This document shows positions 50,653 to 62,011 of a DNA stretch of 64,000 bases, in pieces. This DNA comes from Sambucus nigra (taxonomy: Eukaryota > Streptophyta > Magnoliopsida > Dipsacales > Adoxaceae), in contig OX422223.1 of NCBI GenBank assembly GCA_949130495.1, positions 72,476,751 to 72,540,750 of the forward strand, given 5' to 3'. Within the stretch, counting starts at the first letter, position 1. Each line of letters starts with the position of its first letter. The notes beneath the pieces were generated by a model. That model was given only the letters and a program-made list of their open reading frames with translations. It was not told the DNA's origin and searched no databases. The position numbers and the translations under genes are program-made.

Positions 50653-51830
50653 GTTAAAAGGTCAAAACTCAAACCAGCCCCCAAACGACACCGTCTGAGG
50701 CACGAACACCTCGAACGGAACCAATGTAACTTGTAGGAACTGACCACATAGTTTCGGGTTTCCTCTTTTAGAGTATGATGATAATTTGCAAAAATGAAAC
50801 TTAGAGTTAAAAACATGCCGTTAAAGGGTGAAAACCCAAACCGGCCCCGAAACAACGCCGTAGGAGGCACGAACACCTCGCACGGGACCAATGTAACTTG
50901 TAGGAACTGACCGCATATTCTCGGGTCTCTCGGTTTGAGAGTATGAAGATAACTTGGGAAAATCACACTTAGAGTTAAAAAAAGGTCATTAATGGGTGAA
51001 AACCCAAACAGGCCTCCAATCGACCCCGTAGGAGGCATGAACACCTTGCACGGGACATTGTGACTTATAGGAACTAACAGCGTAGTCCCGGGTCTCCCAG
51101 TTTGTGAACAGGATGATAATTTGCAATCCTCAACAGTTAAACATAAAAATATGCCGTTAAAGGGTGAAAACTCAAACGAGCCCCTAAACGACCCCGTAGG
51201 AGGCACGAACACCTCGCACGGGACCAATGTAACTTGTAGGAACTGACCGCATAGTCTCGGGTCTATCAGTTTCAAAGTACGACGGTAATTTACAAAAATC
51301 ACGCTTAGACATGAAAACATGCCGTTAATGGATGAAAATCCAAACCATCCCCTAAACGACCCCGTCGGAGGCACGACACCTCGCACGGGACTAATGTAAC
51401 TTGTAGGAACAGACAGCGTAATCTCGGATCTCCCGGTTTGAGAGTATGATGATAATTTGTAAAAGTCACACTTAGTTACAAACATGCCGTTAAAGGGTGA
51501 AAACCCAAACCGGCCGCCAAACGACCTCGTAGGAGGCACGAACACCTCTCATGGGACCAATGTTACTTGTAGGAACTGACCGCGTCGTCCTGGGTCTCCC
51601 GGTTTGAGAGTATGACAATAATTTCCAAAAATCACAAAAACATGCCGTTAAAGGGTAAAAACGCAAACCGACCCCCAAATGATGCCGTAGGAGGCAGGAA
51701 CACGTCGTACTGGACGAATATAACATTTAGGAACTGACCGCGTAGTCTCGGGTCTCCCGATTTGAGAGGATGACGATAATTTGCTAAAATCACACTTAGA
51801 GTTAAAAAAAATAGGCCGTTAAAGGGTGAA
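50653..51830 (+). repeat. 15-monomer HOR, partial copy 4
   Basis: It begins GTTAAAAGGTCAAAACTCA and shares the markers ATGAAACTTAGAG, AACAGTTAAACAT, GACATGAAAACATG, TTACAAACATG, the 158-bp subtype and the long A-run. Several monomers of the full unit are missing. After about 51,830 the order no longer follows the HOR. Confidence 0.78.
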
Positions 51831-52813
51831 AACCCAAACCGGCCCTCAATCGTCCCCGTAGGAGGTACGAACACCTCACACGGGACCAATGTAATATGTA
51901 GGAACTGACTGCGTAGTCCCGAGTCTCCCGATTTGAGAGTATGACGATAATTTGGAAAAATCACACTTATTTAAAAAAATGCCGTTAAAGGGTGAAAACC
52001 CAAATCGGCCCCCAAACGGCCACGTGGGAGGCACGAACAGCTCGCACGGGACAAATGCAACTTGTAGGAACTGACCGCATAGTCCCGGGTCTCCCGGTTT
52101 CAGAGTATAATGATAATTTACAAAAATCACATTTAGAGTTTAAAATAGGCCGTTAAAGGGTGAAAACCTAAACCGGCCCCCAATCGACCCTGTAGGAGGC
52201 ACGAACTCCTCGCACGGGACCAATGTAACTTGTAGGAAGTGACAGCGTAGTCCCGGGTCTCCCGGTTTGTGAATAGGATGATAATATACAAAAATCAACA
52301 CTTAAACTTAAAAACATGTCGTTAAAGGGTGAAAAACCAAACCAACCCCCAAACAACCCCGTAGGAGGCACAAACACCTCGCACGAGACCAATGTAACTT
52401 GTTGGAACTAACAGCGTGGTCCAGGGTCTCCCGGTTTGTGAATAGAATGTTAATTTGCAAAAATCAACACTTAAACTTAAAAACATGCCGTTAAAGTGTG
52501 AAAACCGAAACCAGCCCCCAAACGACCCAGTAGGAGGCACGTACACCTCGCACGGGATCAATGTAACTTTTAGTAATGGATCGCTTAGTCCCGTGTCTCT
52601 CGGTTTGAGAGTATGATGATAATTTGCAAAAATCAAAGTTAGAGTTAAAAATAGGCCGTTAAAGGATGAAAACCCAAACATGCCCTCAATTGACCCTGTA
52701 GGAGGCACCGCGCACGGGACCAATGTAACTTGTAGGAACTGACAGCGTAGTCCCGGGTCTCCCGGTTTGTGAATAGGACGATAATTTGCAAAAATCAACA
52801 CTTAAAACATGTC
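51831..52813 (+). repeat. Satellite monomers without clear HOR
   Basis: Six monomers (anchors 51,984, 52,152, 52,321, 52,490, 52,658 and 52,814) of assorted subtypes join the 15- and 14-monomer HOR domains. The last one (52,658-52,813, 156 bp) lacks about 8 bp where GGAGGCAC runs into CGCGCACGGG. Confidence 0.8.
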
Positions 52814-54975
52814 GTTAAAGGGTGAAAACCCAAACCAGCCCCCAAACAACCCCGTATGAGGCATGGACACCTCGCACGAGACCAATGTAACTTGTAGGAA
52901 CTGACCGCGTAGTCCCGAATCTCCCGGTTTGAGAGTATGATGATAATTTGTAAAAATCACACTTAGAGTTGAAAACAGGCAATTAAAGGGTGAAAACCGA
53001 AACCGGCACCCAATCGACCCCGTACAAGTCACGAAAACCTCGCACGGGACCAATGTAACTTGTAGGATCAGACCGCATAGCCCCAGGTCTCCCGATTTGT
53101 GAAGTGGACGATAATTTGCAAAACTCAACATTTAAACATAAAAATATGCCGTTAAAGGGTGAAAACCCAAACCAGCCCCCAAACAACCCCGTAGGAGGCA
53201 CGAACACCTCGCACGCGACCAATGTAACTTGTAGGAACTGACCGCGTAGTCCCGGGTCTTCCATTTTGAGAGTATGATGGTAATTTGCAAAAATCACACT
53301 TAGACATAAAAACATGGCATTAAAGGATGAAAACCCAAACCAGCCCCTAAACGACCCCGTAGGAGGCACGAACACCTCGCACGGGATGAATGTAACTTGT
53401 AGGAACAGACCGCGTAATCTCGGGTCTCTCGGTTTGAGAGTATGACGATAATGTGTAAAAATCACACTTAATTACATACATGTCGTTAATGGGTAAAAAC
53501 CCAAACCGGCCCGCAAACAACCCCGTAGGAGACACGAACACCTCGCACGAGACCAATGTTTTTTGTAGGAACTGACCGCGTAGTCCTGAGTCTTTCGGTT
53601 TGAGAGTATGATGATAATTTGCAAAAATCACACTTAGAGTTAAAAATAGGCCGTTAAAGGGTGAAAACCCAAACCAGCCCCCAAACGACCCCGTAGGAGG
53701 CACGAACACCTCGCGTGGGACCAATGTAACTTGTAGGAACTGACCGCGTAGTCCCGGGTCTCCCGATTTGAGAGTATGATGATAATTTGCAAAAATCACA
53801 CTTAGAGTTAAAAATTGGCCATTAAAGGTTGAAAATCCAAACCAGGCCCCAAGCACGAACACCTCGCACGGGACCAATGTAATTTGTAGGAACTGACCAC
53901 GTAGTCCCGGGTCTCCCGATTTGAGAGTATGTTGATAATTCGCAAAAATCACACTTAGAGTTAAAAATAGGCCATTAAAGGGTGAAAACCCAAACCGGCC
54001 CCCAAACGCCGTCGTAGGAGGCACGAACACCTCGCACGGGACCAATGTAACTTGTAGGAACTGACTGCATTGTCCTGGGTCTCACGGTTTGAGAGTATGA
54101 CGATAATTAAAAAAAATAACACTTAGACATAAAAACATGCCGTTAAAGGGTGAAAACCCAAACTAGCCACCAAACGACCCCGTAGGAGGCACAAACACCA
54201 CGCACGGGACTAATGTAACTTATAGGAACAGTTCGCGTAGTCCCAGGTCTTCCGGTTTGGGAGTATGATGATAATTTGTAAAAATCAAACTTAGTTACAA
54301 ACATGTCATTAAAGGGTGAAAATTCAAACCCGCCACCAAACGACCTCGTAGGAGGCCCGAACAACTCGCACGGGACCAACGTAACTTATAGGAACTGACC
54401 GTGTAGTCCCGAGTCTCCCGGTTTGAGAGTATGACAATAATTTGCAAAATTCTCACTTAAAGTTAAAAATAGGCCATTGAAGGGTGAAAACCCAAACCGA
54501 CTCCCAATCGACCCTAAAGTAGGCACGAACACCTCGCACGGGACCAATGTAACTTGTAGGAACTGACAGTGTAGTCCCGGGTCTCTCGGTTTGTGAATAG
54601 GACGTTAATTTACTAAAATCAACACTTAAACTTAAAAACATACTGTTAAAGGGTGAAAACCCAAACCGGCCCCCAAACGACCCCGTAGGAGGCACGAACA
54701 CCTCGCAAGGGACCAATGTAAGTTGTGGGAACTTACCGCGTAGTCCAGGGTCTCCCGATTTGAGAGTATGATGATAATTTGCAAAAATCAAACTTCGAGT
54801 TAAAAATAGGCTGTTAAAGGGGGAAAACCCAAACAAGCCCTCAATTGACCCCGTAGGAGGCACAAACACCTCGTACGGGACCAATGTAACTTGTAGGAAC
54901 TGACAGTGTAGTCCCGGGTGTCTCAGTTTTGTGAATAGGACGATAATTTGCAAAAATTAACACTTAAAACATGCC
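52814..54975 (+). repeat. 14-monomer HOR, copy 1 (13 monomers, 2,162 bp)
   Basis: Thirteen monomers run from 52,814 to 54,976 in the subtype order of the next two copies. One canonical 168-bp monomer is missing, and the monomer at 53,821-53,973 is 153 bp because GCCCCAA runs directly into GCACGAAC. Together these explain the 184-bp shortfall against copy 2. Confidence 0.9.
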
Positions 54976-55983
54976 GTTACAGGGTGAAAACCAAAGCCAG
55001 CCCCCAAACAACCCTGTATGAAGAATGAACACCTCGCATGGGACCAATGTAACTTGTATAAACTGACCGCGTAGTCCCGGGTCTCCCAATTTGAGAGTAT
55101 GACTATAATTTGTAAAAATCACACTTAGAGTTGAAAATAGGCAATTAAAGGGTGAAAACCCAAATCGGCCCCCAATCGACCCCGTACGAGGCACGAAAAA
55201 CTTCGCACGGGACCAATGTAACTTGTAGGAACAGACCGCATAGTCCCAGGTCTCCCGATTTGTGAATTGGATGATAATTTGTAAAACTCAACATTTAAAC
55301 ATAAAAATATGCCGTTAAAGGGTGAAAACCCAAACCAGCCCCCAAACAACCCCGTAGGAGGCACGAACACCTCGTACGGGACCATTGTTACTTGTAGGAA
55401 CTGATTGCGTAGTCCCGGGTCTTCCAGTTTGAGAGTATGACGATAATTTGCAAAAATCACACTTAGACATAAAAACACGACGTTAAAGGATGAAAACCCA
55501 AACCAGCCCCTAAACGACCCCGTAGGAGGCACGAACACCTCGCACGGGACCAATGTAACTTGTAGGAACAGACCGCGTAATCTCGGGTCTCTTGCTTTGA
55601 GAGTATGACGATATTGTGTAAAAATCACACTTAGTTACATACATGTCGTTAATGGGTAAAAACCCAAACCGGCCCCCAAACGACCCCGTAGGAGACAGGA
55701 ACACCTCGCACGGGACCAATGTTTTTTGTAGGAACTGACCGCGTAGTTTTGAGTCTTCTAGTTTGAGAGTATGATGATAATTTGCAAAAATCACACTTAG
55801 AGTTAAAAATAGGCCGTTAAAGGGTTAAAACCCAAACCGGCCCCCAAACGACCCAGTAGGAGGCACGAACATCTCACGCGGGACTAATGTAACTTGTAGG
55901 AACTGACCGCGTAGTCCCGGGTCTCCCGGTTTGAGAGTATGATGATAATTTGCAAAAATCACACTTAGAGTTAAAAATAGGCC

Positions 55984-56151
55984 GTTAAAGGGTAAAAACC
56001 CAAATCGGCACCAAAACAACCCCGTAGGAGGCACAAACACCCCGCGTGGGACCAATGTAACTTGTAGGAACTGACCGCGTAGTCCCGGGTGTCCCGTTTT
56101 GAGAGTATGATGATAATTTGCAAAAATCACACTTAGAGTTAAAAATAGGTT
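55984..56151 (+). repeat. Representative canonical 168-bp monomer
   Basis: This unit runs from one anchor base to the next and is 168 bp, which is 3 x 56. It carries all conserved blocks and the commonest tail, CACACTTAGAGTTAAAAATA. It sits in a run of monomers all spaced 168 bp (anchors 55,648, 55,816, 55,984, 56,152, 56,320, 56,488). It is a convenient reference unit for aligning the rest of the array. Confidence 0.95.
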
Positions 56152-57159
56152 ATTAAAGGGTGAAAACCCAAACCAGCCCCCAAACAAGCCCGTAGGAGGC
56201 ACGAACACCTCGCGCGGGACCAATGTAATTTGTAGGAACTCACCACGTAGTTCCGGGTCTCCCGATTTGAGAGTATGTTGATAATTTGCAAAAATCACAC
56301 TTAGAGTTAAAAATAGGCCATTAAAGGGTGAAAACCCAAACCGGCCCCCAAGCGCCGTCGTAGGAGGCACGAACACCTCGCACGGGACCAACGTAACTTG
56401 TAGGAATGGACTGCGTTGTCCCGGGTCTCACGGTTTGAGAGTATTACGATAATTTCCAAAAATCACACTTAGACATAAAAATATGCCGTTAAAGGGTGAA
56501 AACCCAAACCAGCCACCCAACGACCCCGTAGGAGGCACGAACACCACGCACGGGACCAATGTAACTTGTAGGAAAAATTCGCGTAGTCCCGAGTCTCCCG
56601 ATTTGGGAGTCTGACGATAATTTGTGAAAATCACACTTAGTTACAAACATGTCATTAAAGGGTGAATATTCAAACCCACCCCCAAACGACCCCGTAGGAG
56701 GCACGAACAACTCGCACGGGACCAACGTAACTTATAGGAACTGACCGTGTAGTCCCGAGTCTCCCGGTTTGAGAGTATGACGATAATTTGCTAAAATCAC
56801 ACTGACAGTTAAAAATAGGCCATTGAAGGGTGAAAACCCAAACCGGCTCGCAATCGATCCTGAAGTAGGCACGAACACCTCGCACGGGACCAATGTAACT
56901 TGTAGGAACTGACAGCGTAGACCCGGGTCTCACGGTTTGTGAATAGGACGTTAATTAGAAAAAATCAACACTTAAACTTAAAAACATACCATTAAAGTGT
57001 GAAAACCCAAACCGGCCCCCAAACGACCCCGTAGAAGGCACGAACACCTCGCGCTGGACCAATATAACTTGTGGGAACTGACCGCGTAGTCCCGGGGTCT
57101 CCCGGTTTGAGAGTATGATGATAATTTGTAAAAATCAAACTTAGAGTTAAAAACAGGCC

Positions 57160-57321
57160 GTTAAAGGGTGAAAACCCAAACAGGCCCTCAATCGACCCCG
57201 TAGGAGGCACGAACACCTCGTACGGGACCAATGTAACTTGTAGGAACTGACAGCGTAATCCCGGGTCTCCCAGTATGTGAATAGGATGATAATTTGAAAA
57301 AATTAACACTTAAAACATGTC
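57160..57321 (+). repeat. Monomer subtype with ACACTTAAAACATGTC tail, 162 bp
   Basis: The tail goes from ACACTTAAAAC straight to ATGTCG, lacking the second TTAAAA of its longer relative. The spacing to the next anchor is 162 bp (163 bp at 54,813-54,975). It precedes the anchor I use to begin each copy of the 14-monomer HOR at 54,976 and 57,322. The equivalent monomer before 52,814 is 156 bp because of a further deletion. Confidence 0.88.
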
Positions 57322-59493
57322 GTTAAAGGGTGAAAACCCAAGCCAGCCCCCAGACAACCCCGTATGAGGCATGAACACCTCGTATGGGACCAATGTAACT
57401 TGTACGAACTGATCGCGTAGTCCCAGGTCTCCCGATTTGAGAGTATGACAATAATTTGTAAAAATCACACTTAGAGTTGAAAACAGGCAATTAAAGGGTG
57501 AAAACCCAAATCGGCCCCCAATTGACCCCGTACGAGGCACGAAAACCTCGCACGGGACCAATGTAACTTGTAGGAACAGATCGCATAGTCCGAGGTCTCC
57601 TGATTTGTGAATTGGATGATAATTTGTAAAACTAAACATTTAAACATAAAAATATGCCGTTAAAGGGTGAAACCCCATACCAACCCCCAAACAACCCCGT
57701 AGGAGGCACGAACACCTCGCACGGGCCCAATGTTACTTGTAGGAACTGTCCGCGTAGTCCCGGGTCTTCCAGTTTGAGAGTATGATGATAATTTGCAAAA
57801 ATCACACTTAGACATAAAATCATGGCGTTAAAGGATGAAAAACCAAACCAGCCCCTAAACGACCCCGTAGGAGGCACGAACACCTCGCACGGGACCAATG
57901 TAACTTGTAGGAACAGACCGCGTAATCTCTGGTCTCTCGCTTTGAGAGTATGACGATATTGTGTAAAAATCACACTTAATTACATACATGTCGTTAATGG
58001 GTAAAAACCCAAACCGGCCCCCAAACGACCCCGTAGGAGACACGAACACCTCGCACGGGACCACTGTTTTTTGTAGGAACTGACCGCGTAGTCCTGAGTC
58101 TTCTGGTTTGAGAGTATGATGATAATTTGCAAAAATCACACTCAGAGTTAAAAATAGGCCGTTAAAGGGTGAAAACCCAAACCGGCCCCCGAACGACCCC
58201 GTAGGAGGCACAAACATCTCACACAGGACGAATGTAACTTGTAGGAACTGACCGCGTAGTCCCGGGTCTCCCGGTTTGAGAGTATGATGATAACTTGTAA
58301 AAATCACACTTAGAGTTAAAAATTGGCCGTTAAAGGGTAAAAACCCAAATAGGCCCCAAAACAACCCCGTAGGAGGCACAAACACCTCGCGCGGGACCAA
58401 TGTAACTTGTAGGAACTGACCGCCTAGTCCCGGGTCTCCCGTTTTGAGAGTATGATGATAATTTGCAAAAATCACACTACGAGTTAAACATAGGTTATTA
58501 AAGGGTGAAAACCCAAACCATCCCCCAAACAACCCCGTAGGAAGCACGAACACCTCGCACGGGACCAATGTAATTTGTAGGAACTCACCACGTAGTTCCG
58601 GGTCTCCCGATTTGAGAGTATGTTGATAATTTACAAAAATCACACTTAGAGTTAAAAATAGGCCATTAAAGGGTGAAAACCCAAACCGGCCCCCAAACGC
58701 CGTCGTAGGAGGCACGAACACCTCGCACGGGACCAATGTAACTTGTAGGAACTGACTGTGTTGTCCCGGGTCTCACGGTTTGAGAGTATTACGATAATTT
58801 CCAAAAATCACACTTAGACATAAAAACAGGCCGTTAAAGGGTGAAAACCCAAACAGGCCCTCAATCGACCCCGTAGGAGGCACGAACACCACGCACGGGA
58901 CCAATGTAACTTGTAGGAACAGTTCGCGTAGTCCCGGGTCTCCCAGTTTGGGAGTATGAAGCTAATTTGTAAAAATCACATTTAGTTACAAACTTGTCAT
59001 TAAAGGGTGAAAATTCAAACCTGCCCCCAAACGACCCCGTAGGAGGCACGAACAACTCGCACGGGACCAACGTAACTTATAGGAACTGACCGGGTAGTCC
59101 CGAGTCTCCCGGTTTGAGGGTATGACGATAATTTGCTAAAATCACACTTAGAGTTAAAAATAGGCCATTGAAGGGTGAAAACCCAAACCGGCCCCCAATC
59201 GACCCCGAAGGAGTCACGGACACCTCGCACGATACCAATGTAACTTGTAGGAACTGACAGCGTAGTCCCGGGTCTCCCGGTTTGTGAGTAGGACGTTAAT
59301 TTGCAAAAATCAACACTTATACTTAAAAACAAGTCGTTATAGGGTGAAAACACAAACCAGCCCCCAAACGACCCCGTAGGAAGCCCGCACACTTCGCACC
59401 GGATCAATGTAACTTGTAGTAACTGACCGCGTAGTCCCAGGTCTCCCGATTTGAGAGTATGACGATAATTTGCAAAAATCACAATAACATGCC
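57322..59493 (+). repeat. 14-monomer HOR, copy 3 (incomplete at its right end)
   Basis: Twelve anchors from 57,490 to 59,336 match copy 2 monomer for monomer at 2,345-2,346 bp. The next monomer (59,336-59,493) is a 158-bp subtype not found there in copy 2, so the unit ends about two monomers early. Identity to copy 2 looks clearly above that between neighbouring monomers. Confidence 0.88.
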
Positions 59494-62011
59494 GTTAAAG
59501 GGTAAAAACCCAAATCGACCCCCAAACGACTTCGTAGGAGACACGGACACGTCGCACGGGACCAATGCAACTTTTTGGAACTGACTGTGTAGTCCCGGGT
59601 GTCCCGATTTGAGAGTATGACGATAATTACTAAAAATCACACTTAGAGTTAAAAAAACAGGCCGTTAAAAGGTGAAAACCAAAACCGGCCCCCAATCGTC
59701 CCCGTAGGAGGCACGAACACCTCGCACGGAACCAAAGTAACTTGTAGGAACTGACAGCGTAGTCCCGGGTCTCTCGGTTTGTGAATAGGATGATAATTTG
59801 CAAAACTCAACACTTAAACTTAAAAAAATGCCGTTAAAGGGTGAAAACACAAACTAGCCCCTAAACAACCCCGTAGGAGGCATGAACACCTCGCACGAGA
59901 CCAATGTAACTTATAGGAACTGAGCGCGTAGCCTTGGGCCTCCCGGTTTGAGAGTATGAGGATAATTTGTAAAAATCACACTTAGAGTTGAAAACAGGCC
60001 ATTAAAGGGTGAAAACCCAAACCAGCCCCAAAACGACCCCGTAGGAGGCACGAACATCTTGCACGGGATCAATGTAACTTGTAGTAACTTACTGCGTAGT
60101 CCCAGGTCTCCCGATTTGGGAGTATGATGATAATTTGCATAAATCACAAAACATGTCGTTAAAGGGTAAAAACCCAAACCGGCCACCAAACGACCCCGTA
60201 GGAGGCACGAACACGTCGCACGGGACCAATGTAACTTGTAGGAACTGACCACATAGTACCGGGTCTCCCGGTTTGAGAGTATGACGATAATTTACAAAAA
60301 TCACCCTTAGAGTTAAAAACATAGGCCATTTAAAGGTGAAAATCCAAACCGGCCCCCAATTGTCCCCATAGGAGGCACGAACACCTCGCACGTGACCAAT
60401 GTAACTTGTAGGAACTGACTGCGTAGTACCGAGTCTCTCGGTTTGAGAGTATGATGATAATTTGTAAAAATCACACTTAGTTAAAAAAATGCCGTTAAAG
60501 GGTGAAAACCCAAATCGGCCACCAAACGGCCCGTAGGAGCCACGGACAACTCGCATGGGACCAATGTAACTTGTTTGAACTGACCGCGTAGTCCCGGGTC
60601 TCCCGATTTGAGAGTATAATTATAATTTCCAAAAATCACACTTAGAGTTAAAAATAGGTCGTTAAAGGGTGAAAACCTAAATCGGCCCCCAATCGAACCT
60701 GTAGGAGGCACAGACACCTCACACGGGACCAATGTAACTTGTATGAACTGACAGCGTTGTCCCGGGTCTCTCGATTTCTGAATAGGACGATAATTTGCAA
60801 AAATCAACACTTAAACTTAAAAACATGTCGTTAAAGGGTGAAAACCCAAACCAACCCCTAAACAACCCCGTAGGAGGCACGAACACCTCGTACGGGACCA
60901 ATGAAACTTGTAGGAACTGACCGCGTAGTCCCTGGTCTTTCGATTTGAGAGTATGATGATAATTTGCAAAAATCACATTGAGAGTAAAAAATAGGCCGTT
61001 AAAGGGTGAAAACCCAAACCGGACCCCAATCGACCCCGTAGGAGGCACGAACACCTCGCACAGGACCAGTGTAACTTGTAGTAACTGATAGCGTAATCCC
61101 GGGTCTCCCGGTATGTGAATAGGATGTTAATTTGCAAAAATCAACACTTAAACTTATAAACAAGCCGTTAAAGGGTGAAAACCCAAACCATCCCCCAAAC
61201 ATCTCCGTAGGAGGCACGAACACCTCGCACGGGACCAATGTAACTTGTAGGAACTGACCCCGTAGTCCTAGGTCTCCCGGTTTGAGAGTATGATGATAAT
61301 TTGCAAAAATCAAACTTAGAGTTAAAAACAGGCTGTTAAAGGGTAAAAACCCAAACCGGCCTCCAAACGACCCCGTAGGAGGCACCAACACGTCGCACGG
61401 GACCAATGTTACTTGAAGGAACTGACCGGGTAGTCCCGGGTCTCCCGATTTGAGAGTGTGACGATAATCTGTAAAAGTTACACTTAGAGTTAAAAAAATA
61501 GGTCGTTAAAGGGTGAAAATCCAAACCGGACCCCAATCGTCCACGTAGGAGGCACGAACACCTCGCACGGGACCAATGTAACATGTAGGAACTGACTGCG
61601 TAGTTCCGAGTCTCCCGGTTTGAGAGTATGATGATAATTTGCAAAAATCAACACTTAAACTTAAAAACATGCCATTAAAGGGTGAAAACCCAAATCGGCT
61701 CCTAAAAGACCCCGTAGGAGGCACGAACAGCTCGCACGAGACCAATGTAACTTGTTGGAACTAATAGTGTAGTCCCGGGTCTCCCGGTTTGAGAGTATAA
61801 TGATAATTTTGCCAAAATCAAACTTAGAGTTAAAAACAGGCCGTTAATGGGTGAAAACCCAAATCGGCCCACAATCGATCCCGTAGGAGGCACGAACACC
61901 TCGTACGGGACCAATGTAACTTGTAGTAACTGACAGCGTAGTCCCGGGTCTCTCGGTTTGTGAATTGGATGATAATTTGCAAAACTCAACATTTAAACAT
62001 AAAAATATGCC
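59494..62011 (+). repeat. Satellite monomers without clear HOR
   Basis: Fifteen monomers (59,494 to 62,012) of several subtypes, including 157-, 166- and 170-bp forms. I did not find a unit that repeats inside this stretch. All orientations and blocks are normal and no other feature is visible. Confidence 0.8.

Larger units (their letters stand above)
54976..57321 (+). repeat. 14-monomer HOR, copy 2 (complete, 2,346 bp)
   Basis: The spacings are 168, 170, 168, 166, 168, 168, 168, 168, 168, 166, 168, 169, 169 and 162 bp. Rare markers recur 2,345-2,346 bp away in copy 3: CAATGTTTTTTGTAGG (near 55,717 and 58,062), CGCCGTCGTAGGAGG, GGCCATTGAAGGG and GATATTGTGTAAAAATC. Confidence 0.93.

Noticed and set aside
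50634..51545. Long minus-strand open frame (303 codons) and about 150 similar ones as protein-coding genes
   Set aside because: Each is a translation of the satellite. Ends differ between HOR copies, no start context or promoter is shared, and frames shift at monomers of other lengths. No known domain is present.
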